The notes under the pieces: model-generated
Told to the model about the DNA's origin: nothing
Seen by the model: the letters and a program-made list of their open reading frames with translations, nothing else
Database searches by the model: none
Shown: positions 22,532-35,023 of the stretch, piece after piece
Layout: each line of letters starts with the position of its first letter
Position numbering within the stretch: the first letter of the stretch is position 1
Program-made: the position numbers and the translations under genes
From: Gymnopus androsaceus JB14
Lineage: Eukaryota; Basidiomycota; Agaricomycetes; Agaricales; Omphalotaceae
Reading direction: 5' to 3'
Assembly: GCA_009733575.1 (NCBI GenBank)
Contig: ML769392.1
Coordinates: 186,001-250,000, forward strand
DNA: 64,000 bases

Positions 22532-25500
22532 ATGTTTAGAGCATTTGGTCGCGCATTACACAAGTCGCTTTCCAGAGGATTGCACAAGTCGAACTCAAGC
22601 TTGGCGCGCAATGTGGACTTTAGTCCAGAAGTCCTCGATGCCCTTTCCCGAGCTGCGCCAATCGTAGCTCTCGAGACGACGTTAATTTCTCATGGTTTGC
22701 CCTATCCCATGAACATGCAGCTGGCGGACTCTATGGAAACGAACATTCGAGCCACTGGGGCGATTCCAGCGACAATCGGAATTATAGGAGGAAGAGTCAA
22801 AATAGGCATGGAAAAGTCAGAAATAGAGCGACTTGCTAATCCTACAAAGCCTGGTTCAGTTTTTAAAATCTCTCGACGTGATATTGCACCTGCTATTGCC
22901 ATGAAGGCCGACGGAGGTGAATATTCCATGGAATGGAATAGCACGACACGTTGCTCATGCTAATTCAGGGACGACCTGCGCTTCGACACTCATTTTTTCT
23001 GCTTTGGCAGGCATAAAGGTCGGTGATTCAAGAGACTCGCTTTAATCAAGGCTCAACTTGCTATTCCAGGTCTTTGCGACAGGAGGGTTAGTCGATCATA
23101 ATTTTTCGTCTTCCAGCGACTTGAATATCTTCCAGGCTAGGGGGAGTACATCGCGGGGCCGAATCGTGTACGGCGAAGATTACTGTGGTTTCTATTGTTC
23201 CATTGCTTACCATGCTGTTATCTAGCAATGGACATTTCTGCTGATCTTCATGAACTCACCCGATGCCCAGTGGGCCTGGTCTCTTCAGGCGTCAAGTCTA
23301 TCCTGGATATTGGACGGTCAGTAGTCATGATCGGCTTATAAATTCTGAAGTTTTTTGACTGGGAGAACGAATACAGTACTCTGGAATATTTGGTTTGTGG
23401 AAAGAAGTATTGCTATCCGTTTCTGACAGTGGAGCCTCCAGGAAACACTGGGCGTTCCTGCTATAGCATACGGAAAATCGCGCGAATTCCCTGCTTTCTT
23501 CTCTCCCCGTAGTGGCTTCCAGGTACTCCCGATGATTATAATCACTATAGCTGTTTATTAACCACTCAAATAGGTCCCATGGAATGCTGAATCCCCGTCT
23601 ATTGCTGCTGACATTCTCTGTGAGTTCCATCGCTCATCCTTACATCGCTTATTGACCGTGTTATTCAGACACGCAAACACAACTTCAGATGCAAAACGGT
23701 GTTCTCTTCGCTGTACCCATACCAGATAAGTATGAAGCTGCTGGGGCGGAAATTCAGCGAGCTGTTGACCAGGCTGTGGCCGAGTCTAAGGAGAACGGTA
23801 TCAGTAAGCGCGGCAAAGAAGTCACCCCTTGGCTTCTGAATCGCGTTAAGGAGCTTTCGAACGGCACTTCTTTAACCTCAAATGTAGCCCTCCTCGAAAA
23901 CAACGCACTCATAGGCAAGTTCAGCGAACGGATTGAAATAGAATGAATCTCACAAGTCTCGCAGGTGGTCAAATTGCGGTGGAATATCAAAAGTTGGCTC
24001 AGGAGCAAGTGAGCAGTTAATTACTCACTTTATGTCCATTATTATATTATTGTTTATAAAAAGCCCCGCTCCAACGATTCTGTTTTTTTCGGCTTAGCAA
24101 ATCAGGTTCCCCAACCCGAATCGCCGCCACTGCCAAGCACTACAGCTGAAGAAAGCGCGAAACTCATTGTACTTGGTGCTGCCGCAGTAGACGTATCCGC
24201 TAGAGCTTTCAATGCAGCTTCGGACTCTGCATTGGGTTCGACAGTTCCAGGCAGCATCTCTGTCTCTCTTGGTGGTGTTGGCCGAAATATAGCTGAAGCT
24301 TCACATCGCGTTGCTCCGGAAGTCGGTTCTGTATTACTGCTTTCTCCAGTTGGTGATGACTCTTTTGGTCACATTTTAATGAAGGAGACGCAAAGCTTTG
24401 GAATGAGGACAGACGGCCTGTTGCTTCAGAAGGGACAGCGAACCGCTGTCTGTAATATGATCATGGATAATCAAGGTAATCTGACTACGGGCATAGCTGA
24501 TATGGCTATTACTGAGGCTTTATCCGCTGGCGAGGTGCGTGCGATGAGTTTCATTTGGCGATTGAAGCACGACCAAATTATGTCTATAGGCCCTTGAAAT
24601 TATCAAGAGACAAAAACCTACCATCCTTGCTCTAGATGGGAACTTGTCACCAGACGTAATATCTGCTGTTGCGAAGTGGGGTCAAAAGGAAGGAGCTAAA
24701 GGTTCGTTTCCTATAAGCTGATTCACAGTGTACTATTGACCGATGTTGCAGTGTTTTTGTGAGTAATCTAAGATTTTTACTCTCTACTCATCCTAAAATG
24801 GGCACCGCGCATTACAGCGAACCGACGTCGGTCGTCAAATCCACCCGAATCTTGAAAGCCGTCGAGACTATCATGCCGACTGATCCCATTTCACCTATCG
24901 ATTTCATTTCTCCGAATCTCATCGAACTGCGAGAATTATTTGTCTCTGCGAGTGAGGGCCCAACAGATCTGATGTCTCAACCAAATTATTGGACAGCATT
25001 GGATAATCTTTCCTTAGCATCGAAATACCGACTGGATTTGGAGCATCTTACCCGAGTCAACGTGTCCACGGACTCTTCGAAAGGCACACTATCATTTCTC
25101 CTGGATCAGGGAATTGCGCAAATGGCTGTTAAACTGCTGCCTTTCTTCCAACATATCGTTGTCAAATGTGGAGACAAAGGCGTACTTGTGATCATGCGGG
25201 TTTCAGCACACAATTCGGCTTCCAGATGGCATCGAGAACAGAGTAATGTCAAAGCGAGGTATATAGTGTCTCGCACTGATTCGGGAGAAACAGTTGTTGT
25301 TTCTCACTTTCCGGCTCTACATGTGGATACCTTAATCAACGTCACGGGAGCTGGGGACTCGTTTGTTGGGACACTCTTAACCTGTCTAGCTCAGCAACCA
25401 AGTGCTTTTGACAGTCCCGAAACTCTGATGCAGGTCATAGATATAAGCCAGCGTTCTGCTGTACTTACCTTGGGTACTCATGATGCAGTTTCTCTACGGC

Positions 25501-25547
25501 TTTCAGAACTGAAGGAGCGGGTTGCGAATATATCCAATGTTTTATAG
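22532..25547 (+). CDS. Bifunctional pseudouridine-5'-phosphate glycosidase / pseudouridine kinase
   Basis: Fusion of a PsuG (indigoidine synthase A-like) domain with a PfkB-type kinase domain, so both steps of pseudouridine breakdown sit in one chain. The PsuG half has PIVALETTLISHGLPYP, IGIIGGRVKIG, TTCASTLIFSA, FATGGLGGVHRGAES, CPVGLVSSGVKSILDIGRTLEYLE and LFAVPIP. The kinase half has KLIVLGAAAVDV, SLGGVGRNIAEA, LLLSPVGDD, DFISPNLIELREL and the PfkB signature VTGAGDSFVGTLL. An Arg-rich N terminus suggests a possible mitochondrial presequence. There are about 13 exons. The intron at 23915-23964 starts with GCAAGT and is read as GC-AG. Confidence 0.92.
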
Positions 25548-25670
25548 TACTTTGTATAGTAGGCCTAAAACAGTTCAAGCTATTTGACAGGTGTAACCGT
25601 GTAGCCTATTTATCGCGCCAATCACGCGCTGGGCGTCAGTTGTTTCCATTTACTTACTAGAAATCCATCC

Positions 25671-28600
25671 ATGCACCAACGCACTAGTCTCGCCTGTGAT
25701 GCCTGCAGAGTAATATCTTCTAGATTATTGTGGAATTACACTAAAACCTACTTGTATAGGAAAGGAAGAGTGAGCAATGATGATTCCAAACTGATTTTGT
25801 TGAGTTAATCGGTATCTACCTTTCAGTCAAATGTGAGCTCCGATATTTTCTAGTAGGGCTATAATTGGTCTCATTTGAGGGGTAGGCGACAGCGATAAAA
25901 AGCCAGCGGGGGAACCGTGCTCAAAATGCGCCAGTGCAGAGATTCAGTGTACATTTACCTACAAGCGAAAGGTATGTTCCAGGATTCTTCATACAATAGC
26001 CAACGTTCAACGTTCACTAGAAACGAAGACCTAAGATTGCCATGAGCCAGCCTGCTAACGTATTTGAGCTCGCACAGGCATTGATTGAAGAGGTTCTTTC
26101 CTCTCCAGACTCATACATTCCACCAACCGATTCCACAACCATCCGGAACATCATTGTCTCAATTGCGAAATATGCACGATCCATGGAAGAAACTCTGGCT
26201 CGCTCACAGAAGGTTGCCGCTGGTGATTCTCGTCCGAGCTCGTCATCGCCACCGCATCAGCCCTCTCATACCTCAGAAGACGAATATTCAACTGATGGTG
26301 ATGACGATGTGCACGAGAACTTCAAACAGCTTTCTATAGGTCACTCGGGAGCTCGATATTTTGGCAAATCGAGCAATTTCAGGTCCGCATTTTCATACTA
26401 GTATGAAAAAAAGCATGCAATTGACCGTCGAGCGATTAGGTTTGTATACGACGCATTGAATCTAGGTAAAGGCAAGAAACCCTTGAATTTATCCCGTGTC
26501 AAGAGGCCAGAGTATTGGGGGTTGGATATTGTGAGCTTATTCGCTACTTTCATGATCATAATCCAACAATTACTCCTCAGTGGCAATTGCAACCTTCAAA
26601 TCTTTTTACGCCAATGTTTATCTTTCCCGAGAACGACCTGTTATGGCAGCTGATACATATTTTCTTCACTGAAGTTTCCGTCATCATCCCTGTGCTCCAC
26701 CGGCCCACGTTTGAGAGAGCAATCAATAGCGGCTGGCATCTTCTTGACCATAAATTTGGTGCCATCGTTTTGACCGTGTGTGCAATCGGGGCCCTCTACT
26801 CTGATGATCCTCGTGTCCTAGTCCAAGATACAAAGCTGACATCAGGTTGGACGTGGTTTCGCCAAGTTCGTCTGGTTCGATCCAATTTCATCGAACCCAC
26901 TTCTGTGAATGAGCTACAGTTGTTCTGCGTATGTCCACCCATTAATGGAGATTACCCTACTGATTGAGCACTAGTTAGCCTATATCTACCTCCGACAAAA
27001 TAACATGTATGACAGTGCCTGGCCCCTGGTTGGACTCGGGCTCAGACTGGCGGTGGAGAGAGGTATTCATTGCTTGAAAACCGGTAACTCGCGAACGATG
27101 GAGAGTGAGCTATGTATACGCGCTTTCTGGATCCTCCGAAGTTTTGATGTCGTACAGGGGTTGACCATGGGACGTCCTCCCGGGATAACTTCAGAAGAGT
27201 AAATTGTTTCGCATATCTTTAATATGTCCCTTCATTGAATGAGCTCTAGCTGTGATCTAGACGGAGTTGCTGAATGTGATGACGCCTATTGGGACCAGAC
27301 ACCGCACAACGAAGCATTTACGCAGCCCGTAGGAACGGTGTCCTTGCTTTCCTTCTTCACCCACTACCTCAAACTTATAGAAATTGCTGCATCGGTGCAA
27401 CGATTGATTGTACGTTCTGTTTATACTTAGCCTCGTCGATCCTCAATTAATGAACAATGATACAGTATTGCGTCAACGAAAAAGGCGTGAGTCGGCAGAA
27501 AGTAGCGAAAGAACTAAATTCTGACGTTGAACGATTGGTTACCTTCTGTCCCTGAACATTGTGAGTGCCTCACCCTGTCCAAACCAAGTGTTGGCTGACG
27601 TCCTTATAGTACGATGGGATCCTCATCGAACGAATATAATTCATCTCCATCAATCAGTAATCCTTCATATCACTTACTACTGGGTAGGTGCAGATCAAAG
27701 TGGTAATGACTTTTTGCGCATAATTTTTGCTTTAGGTTCAATTGCAATTGCACAAGACTTTCGCTGTCCGGAAGGGTTCTACTCTCCAACAAACTTTTGC
27801 GTCGCTTGCGATATGTGCTAATGCCGCGAGATCAACGGTCAGAATAGGACAAGTCCTCCATTTGAGATCATCCAAGAATATCGCTGAGGTTGCGGTGCGT
27901 AACGTGAAGATTTTTGGATTGCAAGCTGAATTTGCTACAGGTACCTATGGTCCAGGCACAAACTATTCTCCTCCTGATTCTCTGGAAACATAAGCTTGGG
28001 CTTGACTCTGGATTTTCTGTGGATATTAAAAATGTAGTGTCGAATGTTACACTGACATTTGAATTACTTGCACTGGCTGAAGTAAAGTAAGCTCAATGAT
28101 GTTATGTTTCGATTTTGACAACTGATTCGTTGGTTTTAGAAGTCAAAACATAGGGCGCATAAGGTGAGGAAATGAGGTCCACTGATAACGATTTTCCTAA
28201 TTTCAGCTAGGGACAAGTGGTTGGCGTTTACCATAGCCGAAGGTCTTTTACCCGATATGACAACACTTCCAACCTCGACATCGAAACGAGCCAGAGAAGA
28301 CGAAGGTCCTGATGATGAATTGTACCCGGGGTTAAACGTGGATCCTTCAGAACTTCAACCTGCTTTTCTGGTAGAATCCGGAACTGGATCTTATGCGATG
28401 AACCAACCTGTTGATTTTGGCCAAGCTTCGGATTCAGATCCATTTTTACAACTAGGCTCTTTGGACTTTGCGTCTTCGTGGACTTCTCCTGACGGAAGCC
28501 TCATTGGGTTGTAGCGATCGACAGGGTCAATTTGCGCCAGATAGCATACTACTAGGCCCATTAGGTTCTGCTACGAGTCGTTCGACGGACCACTAGTGTA

Positions 28601-28931
28601 TGGAGGAGACGCCCTGCAAGGCAGTAGTACAGATCTCTTCACAAATGAAGGTCAGTTTCACACCTCGAGTCAGACCTTGTTGTGCTTGTTGACATGGGGT
28701 TTGAACGCTTAAGCTGCATATCAAGCATCGGGCATCGACCATCGGTCTTTCAGCTCCAAGCTCAGATGCTATCCATGATGAGAGGTATATTTGTCATCTT
28801 AGAATCTCATCCGGCATAATTGACCATGTACGTGCTGCAGGACACAGTATGACTGGGAAGGTTTTATGAAGAATATAGACGAAGCACTGCTATCAGTGGG
28901 GCTTAACCAGGGGCCAAAGGATGATGATTAG
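25671..28931 (+). CDS. Zn(II)2Cys6 transcription factor with Fungal_trans domain
   Basis: Nuclear regulator. Splicing the first small exons gives a complete binuclear zinc cluster: CDACRERKIKC, a 12-residue linker and CSKCASAEIQC, followed by a basic KRKKRRPK run. The middle-homology region has LHRPTFERAI, FGAIVLTVCAIGA and FWILRSFDVVQGLTMGRPPG. Later parts include WLPSVPEHLRWDP and a Ser/Asp-rich tail. Two one-base breaks occur, in the G run at 26517-26521 and near 27535. A stop at 28512-28514 is bypassed if 28501-28548 is a 48-bp intron, after which coding-like sequence runs to 28931 (YDWEGFMKNIDEALLSVG). The target genes are unknown; the neighbours do not form a pathway. Confidence 0.85.
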
Positions 28932-29011
28932 CTTTTGTAAAGTTGGCAAATACCACAAGAAGGTATCGATTATATGATACAGTAGTGCATGGTACACATA
29001 GAATTGAAATC

Positions 29012-31509
29012 TCAAGGCAATGGCAAAGGTCCAACTCGTACATCTTCTCGGGCGCGACGGACACGCTCTTTCTCTGCGGCCTTTGCAGCGGTGGAAGCTT
29101 GTTTAGCCTTTTTATTATGTCGCCCCTGTTTAAAGAGATAAGACTTTTTGAACCACAAGGAAAGCAAAATAATACCTTTGCACCATGTTTCAGTCGAGTG
29201 ATAATATTTGCAGCCTCGCCTTTGGTGAGATTTGTCAATTGTCTATCTTCACCATCTTCTAAAGTTTTGTTCCACCGTTTAGCCACAAATTGCAGCTGTT
29301 GTGGTGTTGCAGGAGCCTTCCTCCAGCGAGCAGATCTTGAAAGACTTGTGGAGCACAGGTCAATCAGCTTGTCTAGCCGTGATTATTGGGGAGAAAAAAA
29401 AATACCCTATAGCCATTGGGCCAAACACGACCTTCAGTTCTGGCATACGTATCACATCCGTTTATAGCTTCGCTCAAATTTTCCGACTTGAGAATGCGCC
29501 GGCTCCGCATGAAAGGGAGAAATCTTCAAACTAGCAGCTGTTATACGATCCAAAGCCGCCGGGGTGAAGTGAGCACTAAAGTGTGCTGCGTGCTCTTGAC
29601 GTTAATGCATTAGCAACAAATCTCTGGAAATCCAGAGACATTCACCATCTGTGGCGTCAACTCGTTCTACTCGGATGAAGCCTTTGCCCAAGCAATCTAA
29701 GACGTAGACATCGTCCCCACAACCAACCCAGGCATAAGTACTCAATTTACTGATGTGTGGAGAAAGCCCCGAGAATTTGGAAACAAATGCGAATGGATCT
29801 TCGTAGTCGGTATAGGTAACGGAGGTCGGATCAGGAATATCGTCTACATCACTATGCGATGCGATTTGTGCGGCAGACTTCTCTTCGAGCGACTCCGGGG
29901 TCTCGTCTGGAAAGCAAGCTGAAAAATCATCCAAGAGTTAACGAAGATGTGAAAATACCTTCTATCTGCAAGTCGCCGGGATCCAATCCAAAGAGCGTGG
30001 GGGTAGATACAACTCCAGCAACACGGTTTGCGCTGTCCACAAAGTCGATGATACGACAATCTTCCTTTCCCGTGTCTGGGGAAAGCCGCATTCCTCGGCC
30101 AATCTTTGGTATTGTAGTAAAGAACAACTCAAGCCTGAACGGGAGAACACCTACCATCTGAGCGAAAATATTTCGCGAGCGAGTGGGTCTTGCAACAACA
30201 ACGCAGTCGATATTCGGAATGTCTGCGCCTTCGGTTAGAATTGCTACAAAGACCATAAGTAGTGCGTTCTCATGCTAAAGGAAACGATGCATACCGCAAT
30301 TGATAAGCACTGGAAAACTGTCCAGCTTTGAAGGAAGCAATGAGCGCTTTGCGCTCAGCGACGGGTGTTTTCGAGTAGACATAGCGTGCATCTATCCCAA
30401 ATCCACGAAACACTTGAGTCAGGTTTCGGACGTGGGCGATATTGACACAGAAAACAAGGGTGGATCGCCTATTCGCTGATCGTAGTCTCAATGAGAGGAA
30501 CCAAACTCAGAACGGAACGGCCCACCTGCACGGTCCAACCAGGTCTGTACAACCAAGTGATTAACGGTATCGGTATTCACGACATGCGCAAGGCTCGTCG
30601 CATTAAAGTCACCAGAACGCGAGCTCACAGTTACGCCCTTCAAGTCAATGTTTGCTTGCACTGTAGTAAAGCGCACTCCGCAGAGCCTTAAAGAGTGGAT
30701 TAAATTCAGCTAATAAAACTCTAGCTGGAACGAGATACCATTGTTCCTTGATCATACTAAGAAAATCGCGGTGATAAACTATGCGTTCAAAGACTGAGCC
30801 CAATGCAATCCCATCGTGACGGCTGAGTGTGGCCGAAAACCCTACAATTGCAATTTTATGTGGCAACACTGGTGGCTTGAACTCGGGATCTGGGTTTCTG
30901 ATATCTGGGTCAAAGTGGGAGAGGAGCTTGAGATACCTAGAGGGAATCGTTTAGCGGCGTCGAGGTAAATAAAGGAAACACCGACGATGGAGCAGCGGCA
31001 TGGTGCGCTTCATCAATGATAACTGCTTTGAGACGCGTCGGGTCGAACTTTGCAAAACGCTCTGGTTGTAGTAAGGTCTGATATGTAGCTATTGTACTGC
31101 ACATTTTTTTCAGATGGAAATATAGCCTCGAGAGCTGAACTTACACGTCTGCAGTACCAGAAGCTTGGTGTTTGACACCCTGTTCAATCTGCACGCTCCA
31201 AGAAGGAAACAAACGCGCAACTTGTTCAGCAGATTGTCTGGCGAGCTCGATACTGTTCACAATAATAAGAGACCTCGACGCGTCTGGGCTTGAAGATGAT
31301 ATCCTGGAGAGTAGAGAAACGAAAACTACAGTTTTTCCGGCACCAGTTGGCAAAGAAACTCCGATACGAGTGCTGCCCGCTTTCAATGCATCTTCGCAAG
31401 CTTGCAGACATTGCTCTTGATAAGGTCTGAGAGTGATAGGACGTGCAGCCTCAGTGCTAAAGCGTCTTTCAACTATTCGTCGAAAAATGGTCCGAAACCA
31501 TGGGGGCAT
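29012..31509 (-). CDS. IRC3: Mitochondrial IRC3-like superfamily 2 helicase
   Basis: Double-stranded DNA helicase of the Irc3 family, acting in mitochondria. The start at 31509 gives an Arg-rich presequence ([18 protein letters not shown]). Motifs: Q-like LRPYQEQCL, Walker [12 protein letters not shown], motif [14 protein letters not shown], motif [76 protein letters not shown] and DFVDSANRV. The tail is basic ([21 protein letters not shown], here given in pieces of a longer run). Frame breaks sit in homopolymers at about 30314-30317 and 29512-29514. The gene is divergent from MRF1 with only 30 bp between start codons. Confidence 0.9.
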
Positions 31510-31539
31510 GGAAAAAGGAACGAAGATCACTTTTGATCA
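31510..31539. promoter_or_regulatory. 30-bp spacer between divergent start codons IRC3 / MRF1
   Basis: Only 30 bp separate the two start codons of two mitochondrial-protein genes. Both starts are backed by good presequences, so each promoter or leader must overlap the 5' end of the other gene. No TATA box was seen. Confidence 0.6.
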
Positions 31540-33059
31540 ATGCTTTATTTTACACCCTCATGTCTCCGCCACTCATTTCGTAGATTCTCTACATTTTCTG
31601 CATTGTTTCAACAAAAGGCCTCGTCCAAAGATGATGGAGCACGAATTATCCGAGTAATGCAGAGGCGTATCGATGAACGAGCCAATATTCGGTCTAAAGT
31701 GAGCCATTGTGTCGCGTTCTGTCTTGGAAAAAACTTTTTAAAGCAAGCCCTTAGCTCTCAGAGGATATGGCTACGCCTGAAGATGTGGCCAGACTGCGCC
31801 AGCTGAAGGAAACTGAGCCTCTTCAGGTAGCCTGGGACGATTGGACATCTACGCGCAAGGTCAGGCTTGCATATTCTTACTGTAGTGTGGATCTCAGATA
31901 GAAACAACCCGCAGAATAGGTTCTCGAAGACATGACACCTTTGCTAAACGACCCAGATCCAGCAATGAAAGCCCTTGCCTCCGAAGAAGCCTCAGAGCTA
32001 GATCAAAAGCTTTCCAACATATTAAAGGAAACGCTCCCCTCCCTCCTCGTACCTCCGTCAACAACCGCGAACCTCTCCGCTCTAGTAGAACTAAAATCCG
32101 GCGTTGGTGGGACAGAGTCTTCGCTCTTCCTGGCAACGCTGTTGAGAATGTATATGCGATTCTCTCAGAGCAATTCATGGCAGGCCACTGTCGTAGCTGA
32201 CAACGAGAATGAAGGCGGAGGAATCAAGGATGCCATTGTTGAGATTAAGGGTGTCGGAGCCTATGACGCTCTACGTTGGGAAAGCGGTGTTCATCGGGTG
32301 CAAAGGGTACCTGCTACCGAGTCGGGTGGAAGAGTACACACTAGCACGGTGGCAGTTATTGTGCGTCTATTTCTTTTGCGTTTAGAACGGGAGCTCACTG
32401 TATTAGGTACTGCCTCTCATCGAGGAGAAGGATGCTCAGAAAGAGGAACTTTATTCAATGGATGATATCAAACTAGAGGTCATGCGTGCTCGCGGTGCTG
32501 GAGGACAGGTTAGTGCGACACAGATAGAAACATATACACTTCACCAATTCGTTCGATATAGCACGTTAATAAAACAGAATCCGCGGTTCGTCTAACTCAC
32601 ATACCCACTGGAATCACTGTGTCGATGCAAGATGAACGGAGCCAACATCAAGTGAGGTTGCAGGTTGATCTAGCTCGGGCAACGGATGTTGATTTTCTTT
32701 CTACTTGAAAAGAACAGACGCCGCGCGTTCCAAGTCCTGTCAGCTCGACTTATGGACCAAAAAATCACTCGAGAGATTGCTCAGCGTCGCGCCACAAAAA
32801 ATAATCTCATTAAAAGCGCCGACCGCAGTGAAAAAATCCGCACATACAATTATGCACAGGTAAGAGTCGTCCAAGTTGTGTTCCTTACCTCTTCTTAATT
32901 GAACCTTCATAGGAACGGGTCACAGACCATCGTATTGGCTTCAGTGTCATGAATTTGACCTCCGTGTTGGAAGGTGATGCTCTACAGGAATTTACAGATA
33001 GACTGAGGCAGGATTTCGAAGAGACTGCAATGGAGGACATGCTGAATAGTGAATCATAG
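31540..33059 (+). CDS. MRF1: Mitochondrial peptide chain release factor 1
   Basis: Class I release factor that ends translation on mitochondrial ribosomes. The start at 31540 gives a presequence [17 protein letters not shown]. Then come the N-terminal helices ([12 protein letters not shown]), the [19 protein letters not shown] segment, [19 protein letters not shown], and the catalytic loop [19 protein letters not shown] with its GGQ tripeptide. [16 protein letters not shown] and RIGFSVMNL follow. Seven exons, all GT-AG; the frame is intact. It ends in a convergent arrangement with the caspase-like gene. Confidence 0.95.
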
Positions 33060-33455
33060 ACTGGATACATTACTGCTTTTTTCTACTCTAATCAACAAGT
33101 TGTGCAATATACAAACTCTACTTCGCTTCATTCCACGCTTGCGCTTGCACGATAACTCAGGTTTCTCTAGTGTTGGGCTCTGAACTCTACAGGTGAGGAC
33201 TTGAAGTCAGCATAGCAAAGGAACTGAAAGTCTTAGAAGGACAGAGATAGGATTAGAAGGTCTAGTGGCGATATTAACGATGAAGATCACCAAATTACAG
33301 TGGTTAAGAGCCTATCGAGAATAATCGTGTATCGCCTATGTATCGCGACTTCGTAGCGAATAAGTAGATGGAATGCAAAGGAAGCCCAAGAATCAAAAGT
33401 CAGAGAGTGACCGAAAAAGAAATAAGTAAGGAGAGAAAAGCAAGGTAAATCCGTA
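33060..33455. other. Convergent 3' intergenic region with one copy of a direct repeat
   Basis: 396 bp between the stops of MRF1 and the caspase-like gene. It carries one copy (33231-33290) of a diverged repeat whose partner lies at 35401-35460. No gene seen. Confidence 0.55.
33231..33280 (+). repeat. Diverged direct repeat, left copy
   Basis: Ungapped match of about 39 of 50 bases to 35401-35450, in the same orientation, with the core AAGGTCTAGTG shared. The two copies bracket the caspase-like gene. Confidence 0.5.
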
Positions 33456-35023
33456 TCAAAAGGTACAGGTTCGACTCGCAACAAGCATCCGCCGACTCTT
33501 AGAAGGCAAGAGTTTCTGCTGACTCTTAGGAGGTAAGAGGTTGCTAAAGTCTACCAGAGACTTTGTGCTGGTGAGCATTGGTCCAAAAGATTCCGAGTCC
33601 GCAAACCCCCCACCAAGAAGGTAGTCCTTCCATGAATCTGATTCAAGGAGTGCTTCGTATTCCCCCTTTGTTAACAGCACATGCTCCGTACACCCTAGCG
33701 GGCACCGCAACTCAGGCTTTGCCTTCCCAACCTCATGAATCCATTCAATCACCTGCGCCCGAGCACAATGCAAAGCCTCACCATCGAACACAGGAGTACC
33801 ACATTCTGCCCAAATGTCTGTGTATGACCGAAGCGCCATCGTCGACCATGTAAACCCATGAGACTGATCCTCCGAACCAAGGATATCCCAGAGTTGCTGT
33901 ATCACCTCGATCCCGTATCTCAAGTTGAACAAGCCAACAGCATCTGGAATCACCTCGTTTCCCGGTGTCGTTCCGAGTGCTCTCTTCCATACCCCAACAT
34001 GTAATAGTGATTTTGCAAGGAATTGCAAAGTTTCGTGGTATGCGATGGCATGTTGTACTAGCATGGGTTTGCATCAGGCATGCCCAAGCCATTAGTGAGT
34101 ACAATTAGTCTTGTGGTTGATGGGGAGGTAGGATAGGCATAAGAGCTTACTCCTACTCTGAATGCGCGTAGAAGGGTGTCAAGCCTTGACGGTGCCCCTG
34201 AGGACTCTGATACGGAAGCTGCTGCTGTAATCACCGTTCGACCGATTTCACCAGCCTCGAACAGATCAAGCCTACTGAGCGCCTCATGGGAAAACTGGGG
34301 TAATCCTGGAGGAGGATAGGTTACTGCAGAAGCAACATTATTCTGCTGATAAAGCGTGCCACCAGTGTAGCTTTCAATTATCAGATTTGCAGAAGACTCC
34401 GGGATTGAATAAGACTCTTGATGAGCAGCGGCGGCTGCATAGGTGATCCATTTTTTGCTCTTCAACCAATAGCCCGAGTGGCAGGAGCCGAGCCAAATGA
34501 TAATCTTCACAGACTTTTGAACGTCCTTCAACGCATTTTCAACTTCTGCGATAGTAATCCAAGATACATCCCCTGTCGTCTCACCCGTCTCAGGCTGAGG
34601 AAGGTTTCCGACAAAGACTGCCCCATCACTTGGCCTGCCACGCGAACAAAATGCAATAAAGAGCGTGTCGTTTGCTCGAAGCTCTTTCGAACTGTTGCGT
34701 ATGTCCCTGAGGAAATCGGTTTTCAGCTGAGAGGAGTGGGGGCTGAAATTTGTAATGCGTGAGTCAGGTAGAAGAACGCGGATGCGCGGTGTGCCCGGGA
34801 AGCCCAGGGCTAGGCCGCGCTCAGAGGCGGTTATACGCCTATGTGTGTAAAATTGGATGTTGAGGTCTTCAGTAGTCTCAACTGCCCAAAGGAGTTTCGC
34901 TGCGTCTACCAGCATCCATTCATCTCCGGAGTTTGAAGATCCTAGGAAGATCCTGGCATAGAGGGACATGACGACGAGCAAACGACGAGAGAGAACAAAG
35001 AAGAACTTGTAATTAGGGGTCAT
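33456..35023 (-). CDS. Caspase-like (C14-fold) protein, catalytic His apparently lost
   Basis: Resembles caspase/metacaspase-like proteins expanded in agaricomycetes. The beta strand before the usual His-Gly reads LRANDTLFIAFCSRG, where relatives have an xHG motif, so the catalytic His appears replaced by Arg. The Cys strand is retained: KIIIWLGSCHSGYW, then WITYAAAAAHQESYSIP. A C-terminal alpha-helical part (QHAIAYHETLQFLAKSLLHVG) is on a separate exon (33456 to about 34062). Joining it needs an intron of about 100 bp from GTAAGC near 34155 whose phase is off by one, so either a base error or a different join is involved. Start may be 35023 or the Met at 34969 (MSLYARIF). Activity and role are unknown. 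Confidence 0.6.
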
